A DNA stretch of 32,485 nt, taken from positions 1-32,485 of the forward strand of contig JAUIJO010000003.1 in NCBI GenBank assembly GCA_030431185.1, written 5' to 3'. The stretch is from Gammaproteobacteria bacterium (GTDB lineage: Bacteria; Pseudomonadota; Gammaproteobacteria; Xanthomonadales; Xanthomonadaceae). Below, in pieces: positions 1 through 8,179 of this stretch. Position 1 is the first letter of the stretch. Each line of letters begins with the position of its first letter. A model generated the notes under the pieces. The model did no database searches. It was not told the DNA's origin and saw only the letters and a program-made list of their open reading frames with translations. A program made the translations under genes and the position numbers.

Positions 1-265
1 CGAGATGAAGTCGATCGGCTTCGTCACCCGGGTGCTCCGGGAGCAGGGCACGGGGCGCGAGCTGGCGGCGGTCTACGTGCCGACCACGCCGAACCCGACC
101 TCCGGCTACCTGGAGATCGTCCCGGTTGAGAAGATCACCCCCACCGACTGGAGCGTCGACCAGGCGATGAGCTTCATCATCTCAGGCGGCGCCGTCTCGC
201 CCGAGTCCATCCCCTTCAGCCCGCCGCCGGCCGCGCCCACCGAGGCGACCCCGGGCGCGGCGTGA
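1..265 (+). CDS. DUF502 family membrane protein, C-terminal part only
   Basis: The window opens inside this gene; only about the last 87 residues are present, and the ATG at 5 is an internal methionine. The segment VYVPTTPNPTSGYLEIVP followed by a VDQAMSFIISGG stretch is the conserved C-terminal block of DUF502 proteins, which normally have two N-terminal membrane helices (outside the window). The tail is rich in Pro and Ala and ends at TGA 263-265. The stop overlaps the GTG start of the next gene by 4 bp (GTGA), so the two are probably translationally coupled. Family function is not established; I infer a small inner-membrane protein. Confidence 0.85.
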   Translation, partial: EMKSIGFVTRVLREQGTGRELAAVYVPTTPNPTSGYLEIVPVEKITPTDWSVDQAMSFIISGGAVSPESIPFSPPPAAPTEATPGAA

Positions 266-1038
266 CCGTGACGCGACCGTTGCTGGAGGACCGCGCCACG
301 CGACTGTTCATCGTGCTGGCGGCGTTCTTCTGCGCCAATGCGCTGCTGGCCGAGTTCATCGGGGTCAAGATCTTCGCCCTCGAGGACACCCTGGGCATCG
401 CGCCGCTGCAGTGGAACCTGTTCGGGCAGACCGGCTCGCTGAGCTTCACCGCCGGCACCCTGCTCTGGCCGGTGGTGTTCCTGATGACCGACGTCATCAA
501 CGAGTTCTTCGGCCGCCGCGGCGTCCGTTTCATCTCCTGGCTCGCGGTCGGCCTGATCTGCTACGGCTTCCTCTTCGCCTTCGCCGCGATCTCGCTGGCC
601 CCGGCCCAGTGGTGGGTGGCCGCGGCCCGGGCGCAGGGCGTGGAGGACTACCAGGCCGCGTTCGCCGCGGTCTTCGGCCAGGGGCTGTGGACCATCGCCG
701 GTTCCCTGGTGGCCTTCCTGCTCGGCCAGCTGATCGACGTGGCCGTCTTCCATCGCATCCGCCGCGCGACCGGCGAGCGATGGGTCTGGCTGCGCGCGAC
801 CGGTTCGACCGCGGTGTCGCAGCTCGTGGACAGTTTCGTGGTGCTCTACATCGCGTTCGTCCTGGGGCCGCAGAAATGGCCGACGTCGCTGTTCCTGGCG
901 GTGAGCACGATCAACTACGCCTACAAGATGCTGGCGGCCATCGCTCTGATCCCGCTGATCTACCTGCTGCGCGCGGGCATCATCGGATACCTGGGCCGGG
1001 AGCGCGCCGACCGCCTGCGCGCGCACGCGGCTGCCTGA
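262..1038 (+). CDS. yhhQ: Queuosine precursor transporter (QPTR, YhhQ/COG1738 family)
   Basis: A 258-residue inner-membrane protein with about six hydrophobic helices. Family features visible are the FCANALLAEFIGVKIF segment near the N-terminus, LTDVINEFFGRRGVRF at about 75-90, and a helix ending in YAYKMLAAIALIPLIYLL near the C-terminus. Known members import the 7-deazaguanine precursors preQ0/preQ1, which are exchanged into tRNA by Tgt and completed by QueA. Both of those enzymes are encoded at 24677-26871. The start is GTG at 262, overlapping the DUF502 stop by 4 bp; no other start is as well placed. Length is slightly above the roughly 220 residues of E. coli YhhQ because of an N-terminal extension and a basic Arg/Ala tail. 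The family call is firm; the transported substrate is inferred from the family. Confidence 0.9.
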   Translation: MTVTRPLLEDRATRLFIVLAAFFCANALLAEFIGVKIFALEDTLGIAPLQWNLFGQTGSLSFTAGTLLWPVVFLMTDVINEFFGRRGVRFISWLAVGLICYGFLFAFAAISLAPAQWWVAAARAQGVEDYQAAFAAVFGQGLWTIAGSLVAFLLGQLIDVAVFHRIRRATGERWVWLRATGSTAVSQLVDSFVVLYIAFVLGPQKWPTSLFLAVSTINYAYKMLAAIALIPLIYLLRAGIIGYLGRERADRLRAHAAA

Positions 1039-1080
1039 AACGGGGCGCGGGCCCGGCCCCGCATGACCATCGGCCCATGC

Positions 1081-1096
1081 CATGCCCCGGGGCATG
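1081..1096. promoter_or_regulatory. 16-bp perfect palindrome upstream of the DUF885 gene
   Basis: CATGCCCCGGGGCATG reads the same on both strands. It lies 43 bp after the transporter stop and 116 bp before the DUF885 start. It has no loop and no T-run, so it looks more like a protein-binding site than a terminator. No regulator can be named from the sequence. Confidence 0.3.
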
Positions 1097-1212
1097 CAAT
1101 GATGCTGGGGTATCGCACGTGCGGGGAAGGCATGCGCCCGGGGGACCGACGCGCCCACGGGACCCGTCATCCCGCATCCGCGCCCGCAACCACACTCCAC
1201 GAGGAGCCACCG

Positions 1213-3057
1213 ATGACCCTGCCCCGCCTTGCCCGGACCCCGTTGACCGCCGCCCTGGCCGTCGCGATCGCTTTCACAGGGCTGGCCGTCGCGCCGGCAC
1301 ACGCCGCTGCGGCGCCGGTCGCCCTGCCGCTGTCCGCCGCGATGGCCGCCGACACCGCGAAAGCGGCGAAGCTCGACGCGCTCTACGAGCAGTACTGGGA
1401 AGAGTCGCTCGAGCTCAATCCCCTGTCGGCGACCTTCCAGGGCGACCCCCGCTACAACGACCGCCTCCCGAACTTCCTGTCCGAGGACTACCGCCAGAAG
1501 TCCCACGACTTCACCACGCGCTGGCTGGAGACCGTCGAGGCCGTCGGGCCCGAAGGCCTCGAGGGGCAGGACCTGATCAGCTACGAGATGTTCGTGCGCG
1601 ACCAGAAGAACGAGCTCGCCAGCGAGAAGTTCCCGGGCTGGCAGCAGCCGATCAACCAGTTCTACAACCTCGCCGCGATGGCCGTGCAGTTGGGCTCGGG
1701 CACCGGCGCGCAGCCCTTCAAGACCGTCGAGGACTACGACAACTGGACCAAGCGCGCCTCGCAGGTGCCGGTACTGTTCGACCAGGCGATCGCGAACATG
1801 AAGGTCGGCGTCGAGAACGGCGTCGTGCAGCCACGCGCGCTGATGGAGAAAGTGGTCCCGCAGCTCGACGCGCTGATCAAGGACGACCCCACCCAGACCC
1901 TGTTCTGGGGCCCCATCAAGAACATGCCCGAGTCCTTCAGCGAGGCGGACCGCACCCGCCTGACCGCCGAGTACAAGGCGCTGATCGCCGATACCCTGAT
2001 GCCGGCCTACAGCGAGCTGCGCACCTACATCGTCGACGACTACATGCCGCACACCCGCGACAGCGCAGGCATGGCCGACCTGCCCAATGGCGATGCGTGG
2101 TATGCCTTCAACGCCCGCCAGCGCACCACCACCGACCTGACCCCGGCGCAGATCCACGAGATCGGACTGTCGGAGGTCAAGCGCATCCACGGCGAGATCC
2201 TGGAGGTGATGAAGGAGGTGGGCTTCAAGGGTTCGCTGCAGGACTTCTTCCGCTTCATGCAGGACGACCCGCGTTTCAGCTTCGACACCGAGGACGCGCT
2301 GCTGGCGTACTACCGCGGGCTTGAAGACAAGATCGACGCGCACATCCCGAAGCTGTTCTCGCTCACGCCGAAGGCGCCGTTCGAGATCCGCCCGGTCGAG
2401 CCGTTCCGCGCGCAGTCGGCCGCCGGCGGCTCGTACATGAGCCCCAGCGAGGACGGCACCCGGCCGGGCATCTTCTACGTCAACACCTACGACCTGCCGA
2501 CCCGCAAGACCTGGGACGCGGAAGACCTCTACCTGCACGAGGCCATCCCCGGCCACCACTTCCAGCTGGCGCTGCAGCAGGAGCTGACCAACCTGCCGAA
2601 GTTCCGCCGCTTCGGCGGCGAAACCGCCTTCACCGAGGGCTGGGGCCTGTATGCCGAGTCGCTGGGCAAGGACCTGGGCGTCTACACCGACCCCTACAAC
2701 TACTTCGGCTACCTGCAGAACGAGTTGTGGCGGGCCATCCGCCTGGTCGTCGACACCGGCCTGCACAGCAAGGGCTGGACCCGCGAGCAGGTCATCAAGT
2801 ACATGCTCGACAACTCCGCCGAGAGCAAGACCCAGTCCACCGCCGAGGCCGAGCGCTACATGGCCATCCCGGGCCAGGCACTGGCCTACAAGATCGGCGA
2901 GCTGAAGATCAAGGAACTGCGCGCCCGCGCCGAGGAGGCCCTGGGCGACGACTTCGACATCCGCGAATTCCACGCCGAGGTGCTGAAGGACGGTTCGGTT
3001 CCGCTGGAGGTCCTGGAGGGCAAGATCGACCGCTGGATCGCCGCCAAGCAGGGCTGA
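1213..3057 (+). CDS. Exported DUF885 family hydrolase (probable zinc peptidase)
   Basis: A 614-residue protein starting at ATG 1213, chosen because GAGGAG at 1201-1206 gives a well-spaced ribosome site and because the next 31 residues form a classic signal peptide ending in APAHAAAA. The reading frame is open upstream to 1063 but that part has no RBS and no protein character. DUF885 features are the ELNPLSATFQGDPRYND segment at about 68-84, YLHEAIPGHHFQ with H442, E443 and H448/H449, and TEGWGLYAESLG from T474. The HExxxGHH pattern plus a downstream Glu resembles a gluzincin-type zinc site. DUF885 proteins are common secreted or periplasmic proteins in Xanthomonadaceae; their substrates are mostly unknown. 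The gene stands alone and ends at a strong bidirectional terminator. Confidence 0.9.
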   Translation: MTLPRLARTPLTAALAVAIAFTGLAVAPAHAAAAPVALPLSAAMAADTAKAAKLDALYEQYWEESLELNPLSATFQGDPRYNDRLPNFLSEDYRQKSHDFTTRWLETVEAVGPEGLEGQDLISYEMFVRDQKNELASEKFPGWQQPINQFYNLAAMAVQLGSGTGAQPFKTVEDYDNWTKRASQVPVLFDQAIANMKVGVENGVVQPRALMEKVVPQLDALIKDDPTQTLFWGPIKNMPESFSEADRTRLTAEYKALIADTLMPAYSELRTYIVDDYMPHTRDSAGMADLPNGDAWYAFNARQRTTTDLTPAQIHEIGLSEVKRIHGEILEVMKEVGFKGSLQDFFRFMQDDPRFSFDTEDALLAYYRGLEDKIDAHIPKLFSLTPKAPFEIRPVEPFRAQSAAGGSYMSPSEDGTRPGIFYVNTYDLPTRKTWDAEDLYLHEAIPGHHFQLALQQELTNLPKFRRFGGETAFTEGWGLYAESLGKDLGVYTDPYNYFGYLQNELWRAIRLVVDTGLHSKGWTREQVIKYMLDNSAESKTQSTAEAERYMAIPGQALAYKIGELKIKELRARAEEALGDDFDIREFHAEVLKDGSVPLEVLEGKIDRWIAAKQG

Positions 3058-3081
3058 TCGGCCCTCGCCGCGACCCGAACG

Positions 3082-3109
3082 AAAAGAGCCGGCGATTGCC
3101 GGCTCTTTT
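3082..3109. terminator. Bidirectional intrinsic terminator between DUF885 and rhlE
   Basis: A perfect 12-bp stem (AAAAGAGCCGGC / GCCGGCTCTTTT) with a GATT loop; T-runs follow on both strands. It sits between two convergent genes and can serve both. Confidence 0.9.
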
Positions 3110-3134
3110 CTTTTCATGCGGGGCCCGGGTGGGC

Positions 3135-4460
3135 TCAGGCGCCGGCGCTGCGCGAGGCCCCTCCGCGACGGCCAGGGCCGCCCCGCTGCTTCGGCCCGGC
3201 ATGGGCGTGGCGCGGCGCGGGCTTGCCGTGCGGGCGATGGCCCGGGGCGCGGCGGGCGTTGTTGTTCCCGCCCCCGCCGCGCTTGCTGCGCGGATTCGGG
3301 ATGGCGACGTCGAGGCGGATCGGACGGCTGGGCTCGAAGCCTTCCACCGCGATCATCTCCACGTCCTTCTTCAGCACGCGCTGGATCTGGCGCAGCAGGC
3401 CGCCCTCGTCGTGCGAGACCAGCGACAGCGCCTCGCCCGTCGCGCCGTTGCGCCCGGTGCGGCCGATGCGGTGCACGTAGTCCTCGGCGACCATCGGCAG
3501 GTCGTAGTTGATGACCAGCGGCAGGTTGGGGATGTCGAGGCCGCGGGCGGCAACGTCGGTCGCCACCAGCACGCGCGCCTTGGCGGCCTTGAACGCGTTG
3601 AGCGCCTTCTGGCGCTGCGCCTGGCTCTTGTTGCCATGGATCGCGACGGCCTTGATGCCCGCGGTCTCCAACTGCTCGGCAAGCCGGTTGCAGCCGTGCT
3701 TGGTCCGGCCGAACACGATCACCTGGTCGGTGTGGCGCCGGGCGAGGATGCTGATCAGCAGGTCGCGCTTGTTGTCGGAATCGACCGGGTGAGCGCGATG
3801 CGCGATGGTCTCGGCGATGGTGTTCTGGGTGGCGACCTGGACCTGCCTGGGGTCGCGCATGAACTCCAGCGCCAGCGCCTTGATCTGTGCCTCGAAGGTC
3901 GCCGAGAACAGCAGGGTCTGGCGCTCGCGCGGCAACTTGGCGAGTACGCGCTTGATCGCGGGCAGGAAGCCCATGTCGAGCATGCGGTCGGCTTCGTCCA
4001 TGACCAGCACCTCGATCGCGTCCAGGCGCACGCTGCCGCGCTCCATGTGGTCGAGCAGGCGGCCCGGTGTGGCCACCAGCACGTCGACGCCACGGCGCAG
4101 CGCATCGACCTGCGGTCCCATGCCCACGCCGCCGAAGATCATGCAGCTGGCGACCGGCAGGTGGCGCGCGTAGCCGCGCAGGTTCTCGTGGACCTGGACC
4201 GCGAGCTCGCGGGTCGGCACCAGCACCAGCACGCGCGGCTTGCGCGGGCCCTTGGCGGGTGTGGTCTTGGACAGGCGGTTCAACAGCGGCAGGCTGAAGG
4301 CGGCGGTCTTGCCGGTGCCCGTCTGCGCGCCGCCCAGGAGGTCGTGGCCGGCGAGGATCAGCGGGATCGCTTCGGCCTGGATCGGGGTCGGCGTGGTGTA
4401 GCCCTGTTCCGACAGCGCACGCAGCAACGCGGGCGCAAGCCCGAGGGATTCAAAAGACAT
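3135..4460 (-). CDS. rhlE: ATP-dependent DEAD-box RNA helicase, RhlE type
   Basis: A 441-residue protein beginning MSFESLGLAPALLRAL. ATG 4460 is chosen because GGAG lies 7 nt upstream; the open frame runs on to 4778 but is not protein-like. Helicase motifs occur in order: Q-motif TPTPIQ (23-28), Walker A AQTGTGKT (45-52), PTREL (82-86), TPGR (131-134), DEAD (155-158), SAT (186-188), ARGLDIP (305-311) and HRIGRTGR (330-337). The short GFEP linker and a basic Gly/Arg/Pro-rich tail (about 385-441, with RGGGGNNNARR and RGGPGRRGG) are typical of RhlE and probably add non-specific RNA binding. The expected role is RNA remodelling in ribosome assembly, RNA decay and cold adaptation. It is monocistronic, with a 342-bp spacer upstream. 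Confidence 0.95.
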   Translation of the reverse strand: MSFESLGLAPALLRALSEQGYTTPTPIQAEAIPLILAGHDLLGGAQTGTGKTAAFSLPLLNRLSKTTPAKGPRKPRVLVLVPTRELAVQVHENLRGYARHLPVASCMIFGGVGMGPQVDALRRGVDVLVATPGRLLDHMERGSVRLDAIEVLVMDEADRMLDMGFLPAIKRVLAKLPRERQTLLFSATFEAQIKALALEFMRDPRQVQVATQNTIAETIAHRAHPVDSDNKRDLLISILARRHTDQVIVFGRTKHGCNRLAEQLETAGIKAVAIHGNKSQAQRQKALNAFKAAKARVLVATDVAARGLDIPNLPLVINYDLPMVAEDYVHRIGRTGRNGATGEALSLVSHDEGGLLRQIQRVLKKDVEMIAVEGFEPSRPIRLDVAIPNPRSKRGGGGNNNARRAPGHRPHGKPAPRHAHAGPKQRGGPGRRGGASRSAGA

Positions 4461-4802
4461 GTAGAGCTCCAATTCCTGATCCGCACCCATGGATGCGGAA
4501 TCACCCGGAGCTTTCCCTGTAGCCGCGCTGCGAGTCGTTTTATTTGAACGGCACCGGATGCTCCGGGCCGTGTCGGCGCTGCGAATGACGTGCGGAATAC
4601 AGGCCCCACCCCTTTTGCCCGCGAAGGGCGCCCCGATGGGATCGTGTCCCGTTGGAGGGGTGCGGCAGGATATAGCTGGGAAACGTACCCTTTCGGGCAG
4701 CAACCGAGCACCAGACGCCGCGCACTCTACGCGAAAGCACCGACCCATGCCAGCGATTCCGGGGCCGGCGGCCCCCATGCCATGCAGCCGTGGTCGGCCC
4801 GT
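4461..4802 (-). other. 342-bp gene-free spacer upstream of rhlE (promoter and probable long leader)
   Basis: No protein-like frame is seen on either strand. Next to rhlE is GGAG at the expected RBS distance. An imperfect hairpin (CCGCA ... TGCGG around an internal ATG) lies about 20-45 nt before the start codon. Further upstream is AT-richer sequence than the surroundings (TTCAAATAAAACG on the minus strand). Cold-inducible helicase messages often carry long structured leaders; that this is one is inference. Confidence 0.35.
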
Positions 4803-5708
4803 TCAGGTTCCCGGCGGCACGCGCCGGCAGGCCTGGACGCGATCCAGGACCGCGATCGCGTGGGCAAGCGCAGCCCGCTCCTCCTCGCTGAGGCCGGGGT
4901 GCCAGATGTCGAAGATCAGCACCGTGCGGACCCGCGTGCCGCGATTGCGGGCGCTGTGGAGGAACGAATCGTCGAACACCAGGAAATCATCGGGCACCCA
5001 CTGCCGCGTTTCGCCCGCCACGGTGATGGAGCAGCCGTCGGGCAGGTCGACGGGCAGGTGCGCGGTCAGCTTGATGTTGGACAGGCCATGGTGCGGGGGC
5101 AGCTCGGTGCCAGGCTTGAGCCGGGACACGAAGCACTCGGGCGCGTGAGGCGGGTATTGCGCCAGCGGGGCCTCCTCCAGGAACGCCCGGGTCCGCGGCA
5201 GGCCGGCCATCAGCGCCTCGTCCCAACGCTCGCGGCGCAGCAGGTGGCGGGCCGACCATTCCAGGCTGTCGGCCAGGCTACCCCACTGCCGGTCGCCGCG
5301 GGCCTGGGCATCGACATAAGGTACGAAGCCCTCCCCGCCTTCGAGGAAACCCAGCAGTTCCTCGCGCACGGGGCCGATGGCCGCCTGCAGCGGCGCCAGT
5401 GCCGGGAGGTCCGTGGTCGGGAACCAGGCTTGGGGCGGCAGCGCCGGGTAGTAGAGGAACAGCGGCTGTTGCGACGCGGACCTGAACTGGCCGGGGCGGC
5501 GGCCGAAGTAGATGTCCAGCCAGAGCCGGAAGGCCGGATGGGCCGACACGCTCTGCAGGTGGGCGTGCAGCACAGGGGGCAGCGCCGACGCGAACGCGGC
5601 GCTGACCGGGGCGCCGCTGCGCTCCAGGGCGTCACAGGACTGGGCCACGTCCCCAGGCGCCCGGGCCTGGCGCAACGCCTCCATGAATCGCTGTTCACTC
5701 GGGTTCAT
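4803..5708 (-). CDS. Aspartyl/asparaginyl beta-hydroxylase domain protein
   Basis: A 301-residue cytosolic-looking protein without signal peptide or membrane helix. The C-terminal third matches the Asp/Asn hydroxylase (AspH, PF05118) fold: PPHHGLSNIKLTAHLPV supplies the first iron-binding His (H207) with the H-x-G-x-S-N pattern. FDDSFLHSARN supplies the second (H251), and RVRTVLIFDIWHP carries the Arg (about R261) expected to bind 2-oxoglutarate. The enzyme should therefore be an Fe(II)/2-oxoglutarate dioxygenase hydroxylating a peptide Asp/Asn or a related substrate. The first 190 residues form a separate helical-looking region unlike the membrane anchor of LpxO. It is an isolated gene, divergent from the M13 peptidase at 5920, and nothing nearby names the substrate. 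Domain assignment is firm; biological role unknown. Confidence 0.88.
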   Translation of the reverse strand: MNPSEQRFMEALRQARAPGDVAQSCDALERSGAPVSAAFASALPPVLHAHLQSVSAHPAFRLWLDIYFGRRPGQFRSASQQPLFLYYPALPPQAWFPTTDLPALAPLQAAIGPVREELLGFLEGGEGFVPYVDAQARGDRQWGSLADSLEWSARHLLRRERWDEALMAGLPRTRAFLEEAPLAQYPPHAPECFVSRLKPGTELPPHHGLSNIKLTAHLPVDLPDGCSITVAGETRQWVPDDFLVFDDSFLHSARNRGTRVRTVLIFDIWHPGLSEEERAALAHAIAVLDRVQACRRVPPGT

Positions 5709-5919
5709 GCCGTCATTGTCCCGCCTCGGGGCCCGTCGCGATAGCCATGGCGGGCCCCGCGCCCGCCCCGTGCATGACCTTTTGCACCCTCACGCCGCCC
5801 CAAAGCGGTCTATGGTGGGCTGTCGCCTTTTCGACGGACCGACCTGCCCCGTCCCCTGGCCCATGCCACCGGCCGGACCGCAGGATCGATACGACATTCC
5901 TTCACCAGGCCGGAGCACC

Positions 5920-8022
5920 GTGACCGTGAAAAAACCGCAAATCCTTCTGCTTTCCATCGCCATCGCCGCCACCGTCGCCGCCTGCGGCAAGCCCGACGAG
6001 ACCCCCACGGCGCAGGTCGATGCCACCGCCTCGCAGGACGACGGCATCAAGCTGGACGAAACCAAGCTGCCGCCGATGAACAGCTTCGTCGCCAGCGACC
6101 TCGACCCCAGCAAGGACGCCTGCACCGACTTCGGCGGCTACGTGAACGGCAAGTGGCTGGCCACCAACGACATCCCCGGCGACCGCACCTCCTGGGGCGC
6201 CTTCGAGATGCTCGCCGAGCGTTCGCTGGCCGTGCAGCGCCAGATCGCCGAGCAGGCCGCCGCCGACACCGATGCCACCGGCGTCGAGAAGATCGTCGGT
6301 GACTTCTGGGCCACCGGCATGGACGCGGAAAAGATCAACGCGCAGGGTCTCGATCCCATCAAGGGCGAGCTGGCCGAGATCGACGCGCTCGACAGCCAGG
6401 ACAAGATCGCCGACTTCCTGCGCAGCAGCGCCGCCAAGGGCCAGTTCTACCTGTTCGGCTTCGGTCCCGAGGCCGACTTCAAGGACTCGACGATGAACAT
6501 CGCCTATGCCGCGCAGGGCGGCCTGGGCCTGCCGGACAAGACCTACTATTCGGACGCGAAGCGGGCCGACAAGCTGGAGGCCTACCAGGCGCACGTCGCC
6601 AAGGTGCTCGAGCTGGCCGGCGCAAGCGCCGAAGACGCCGCGGCGCAGGCCAAGGACGTGATCGCGTTCGAGACCCGCCTGGCGAAGGCCTCCAAGTCCA
6701 GCGAGGAACTCTCGCGCGACGTCGAGCTGTACTACAACCCGGTCACCCTGGCCGAGGCCGACAAGCTGACCCCGAACTTCCCGTGGACCCGCTTCTTCGA
6801 GTCCCAGGGCATCGAGGCGCCGGCCATGTTCTCCCTGGCGATCCCCGACTTCCACAAGGAAGTGAGCGCCATGCTCGCCGACGTGCCGGCCGACCAGTGG
6901 CGCAGCTACCTGCGCTTCCACGCCGTCGATGGCGCGTCGCCGTACCTGTCCGACGCCTTCGTCGAAGAGAACTTCAACTTCTACAACAAGGCCCTGCGCG
7001 GCCAGAAGGAACTCAAGGAGCGCGGCAAGCGCGTGCTCGGCACCATCGAGAACGCCGCCGGCGAAGCCCTGGGCCAGCTCTACGTCGACGTGGCGTTCTC
7101 GCCCGAGTCGAAGGAGCGGATGGAGACGCTGGTGTCCAACCTCAGCGATGCCCTCAAGGGCCGCATCGAGAACCTGGACTGGATGACCGACGAAACCAAG
7201 GCCAAGGCCATGGAGAAGTGGGCCTCGTTCACGCCCAAGATCGGTTACCCCGACAAGTGGCGCGACTTCAGCGGCCTGTCGACCGACCGCGACAGCTACA
7301 TCGGCAACGTGCTGTCGGCGATGGAGTTCAACTACAAGTGGAACCTGTCCAAGATCGGCCAGCCGGTGGACAAGACCGAGTGGGGCATGAGCCCGCAGAC
7401 GGTCAACGCCTACTACAACCCGCTGCAGAACGAGATCGTGTTCCCGGCCGCCATCCTGCAGCCGCCGTTCTTCGACGCCAAGGCCGACGACGCCGTCAAC
7501 TACGGCGGCATCGGCGCGGTGATCGGCCATGAGATGACCCACGGCTACGACGACCAGGGCAGCCGCTTCGGACCCAGCGGCAACTTCGAGAACTGGTGGA
7601 GCGACGCCGACTCGAAGGGCTTCTCGGGCCGGACCGACAAGCTGGTCGCCCAGTTCAGCGGCTACAAGGCCAACGACGAAGAGCACGTCAATGGCAAGCT
7701 GACCCTGGGCGAGAACATCGCCGACCTGGGCGGCCTGGCCACGGCCTACGACGCGATGAAGAAGGCGACCGAGGGCACGCCGGACCCGATGATCGACGGC
7801 ATGACGCGCGACCAGCGCTTCTTCGCCAACTGGGCCACGGTGTGGCGCCGCAACTTCACCCCCGACGAGTTGAAGGTGCGCCTGTCCACCGACCCGCACG
7901 CCCCCGCGAACTTCCGCGCGATCGGCGCGCCGTCGAACCTGCCGGCCTTCGCCGCGGCGTTCGACTGCAAGCCCGGCCAGCCGATGGTCCGCCAGGGCGA
8001 CGACCAGGTCATCATCTGGTAA
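5920..8022 (+). CDS. M13 family zinc metallopeptidase, lipoprotein (PepO/neprilysin-like)
   Basis: About 700 residues starting at GTG 5920 (GGAG 4 nt upstream; an alternative GTG at 5926 has the same SD at 10 nt). The N-terminus KKPQILLLSIAIAATVAACGK is a lipoprotein signal with lipobox VAAC, so the enzyme should be membrane-anchored in the periplasm or outer membrane. M13 features are complete: DACTDFGGYVNGKWL near the N-terminus, the substrate-binding NAYYNPLQNEIVFPA block, zinc motif VIGHEMTH (H537, E538, H541), GENIADLGG with third ligand E598 and D602, and DPHAPANFRAIGAPSN plus a C-terminal VIIW. Length is normal for the family. It is followed by a terminator and then by a second M13 gene in the same direction. 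Expected role: cleavage of oligopeptides outside the cytoplasm. Confidence 0.95.
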   Translation: MTVKKPQILLLSIAIAATVAACGKPDETPTAQVDATASQDDGIKLDETKLPPMNSFVASDLDPSKDACTDFGGYVNGKWLATNDIPGDRTSWGAFEMLAERSLAVQRQIAEQAAADTDATGVEKIVGDFWATGMDAEKINAQGLDPIKGELAEIDALDSQDKIADFLRSSAAKGQFYLFGFGPEADFKDSTMNIAYAAQGGLGLPDKTYYSDAKRADKLEAYQAHVAKVLELAGASAEDAAAQAKDVIAFETRLAKASKSSEELSRDVELYYNPVTLAEADKLTPNFPWTRFFESQGIEAPAMFSLAIPDFHKEVSAMLADVPADQWRSYLRFHAVDGASPYLSDAFVEENFNFYNKALRGQKELKERGKRVLGTIENAAGEALGQLYVDVAFSPESKERMETLVSNLSDALKGRIENLDWMTDETKAKAMEKWASFTPKIGYPDKWRDFSGLSTDRDSYIGNVLSAMEFNYKWNLSKIGQPVDKTEWGMSPQTVNAYYNPLQNEIVFPAAILQPPFFDAKADDAVNYGGIGAVIGHEMTHGYDDQGSRFGPSGNFENWWSDADSKGFSGRTDKLVAQFSGYKANDEEHVNGKLTLGENIADLGGLATAYDAMKKATEGTPDPMIDGMTRDQRFFANWATVWRRNFTPDELKVRLSTDPHAPANFRAIGAPSNLPAFAAAFDCKPGQPMVRQGDDQVIIW

Positions 8023-8045
8023 GTCCACCGCGACCGCTCGACCCC

Positions 8046-8077
8046 GCGAAGGCCCGGCATGTCCGGGCCTTCGCTTT
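8046..8077 (+). terminator. Intrinsic terminator after the first M13 gene
   Basis: A 12-bp perfect stem GCGAAGGCCCGG / CCGGGCCTTCGC with a 5-nt loop, followed by TTTGCC. The T-run is short but the stem is very strong. Confidence 0.8.
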
Positions 8078-8119
8078 GCCTGGCCTTGCCTGTCTGCCGC
8101 CCCACCGGGCCGCATGCCG

Positions 8120-8152
8120 TGACGTCAAGCTCATGGGGGCCGTTGCTACACT
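8120..8152 (+). promoter_or_regulatory. Candidate promoter of the second M13 gene
   Basis: An extended -10 (TG at 8144-8145, then TACACT at 8147-8152) lies 28 bp before ATG 8180. A perfect palindrome TGACGTCA at 8120-8127 covers the place of the -35, which itself is poor. Promoter reading is by eye only. Confidence 0.35.
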
Positions 8153-8179
8153 CCGCCGGTCATCCCGATGGAAGCCGAC

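Noticed and set aside
106-3117. A 1003-codon open frame on the minus strand across three plus-strand genes
   Set aside because: It is antisense to well-supported genes; its product is rich in Arg/Gly/Val/Leu repeats with no domain, a normal artefact of GC-rich third codon positions.
2727-4547. Long plus-strand open frame antisense to the helicase gene
   Set aside because: The opposite strand carries a complete set of DEAD-box motifs; this frame has none of any family.
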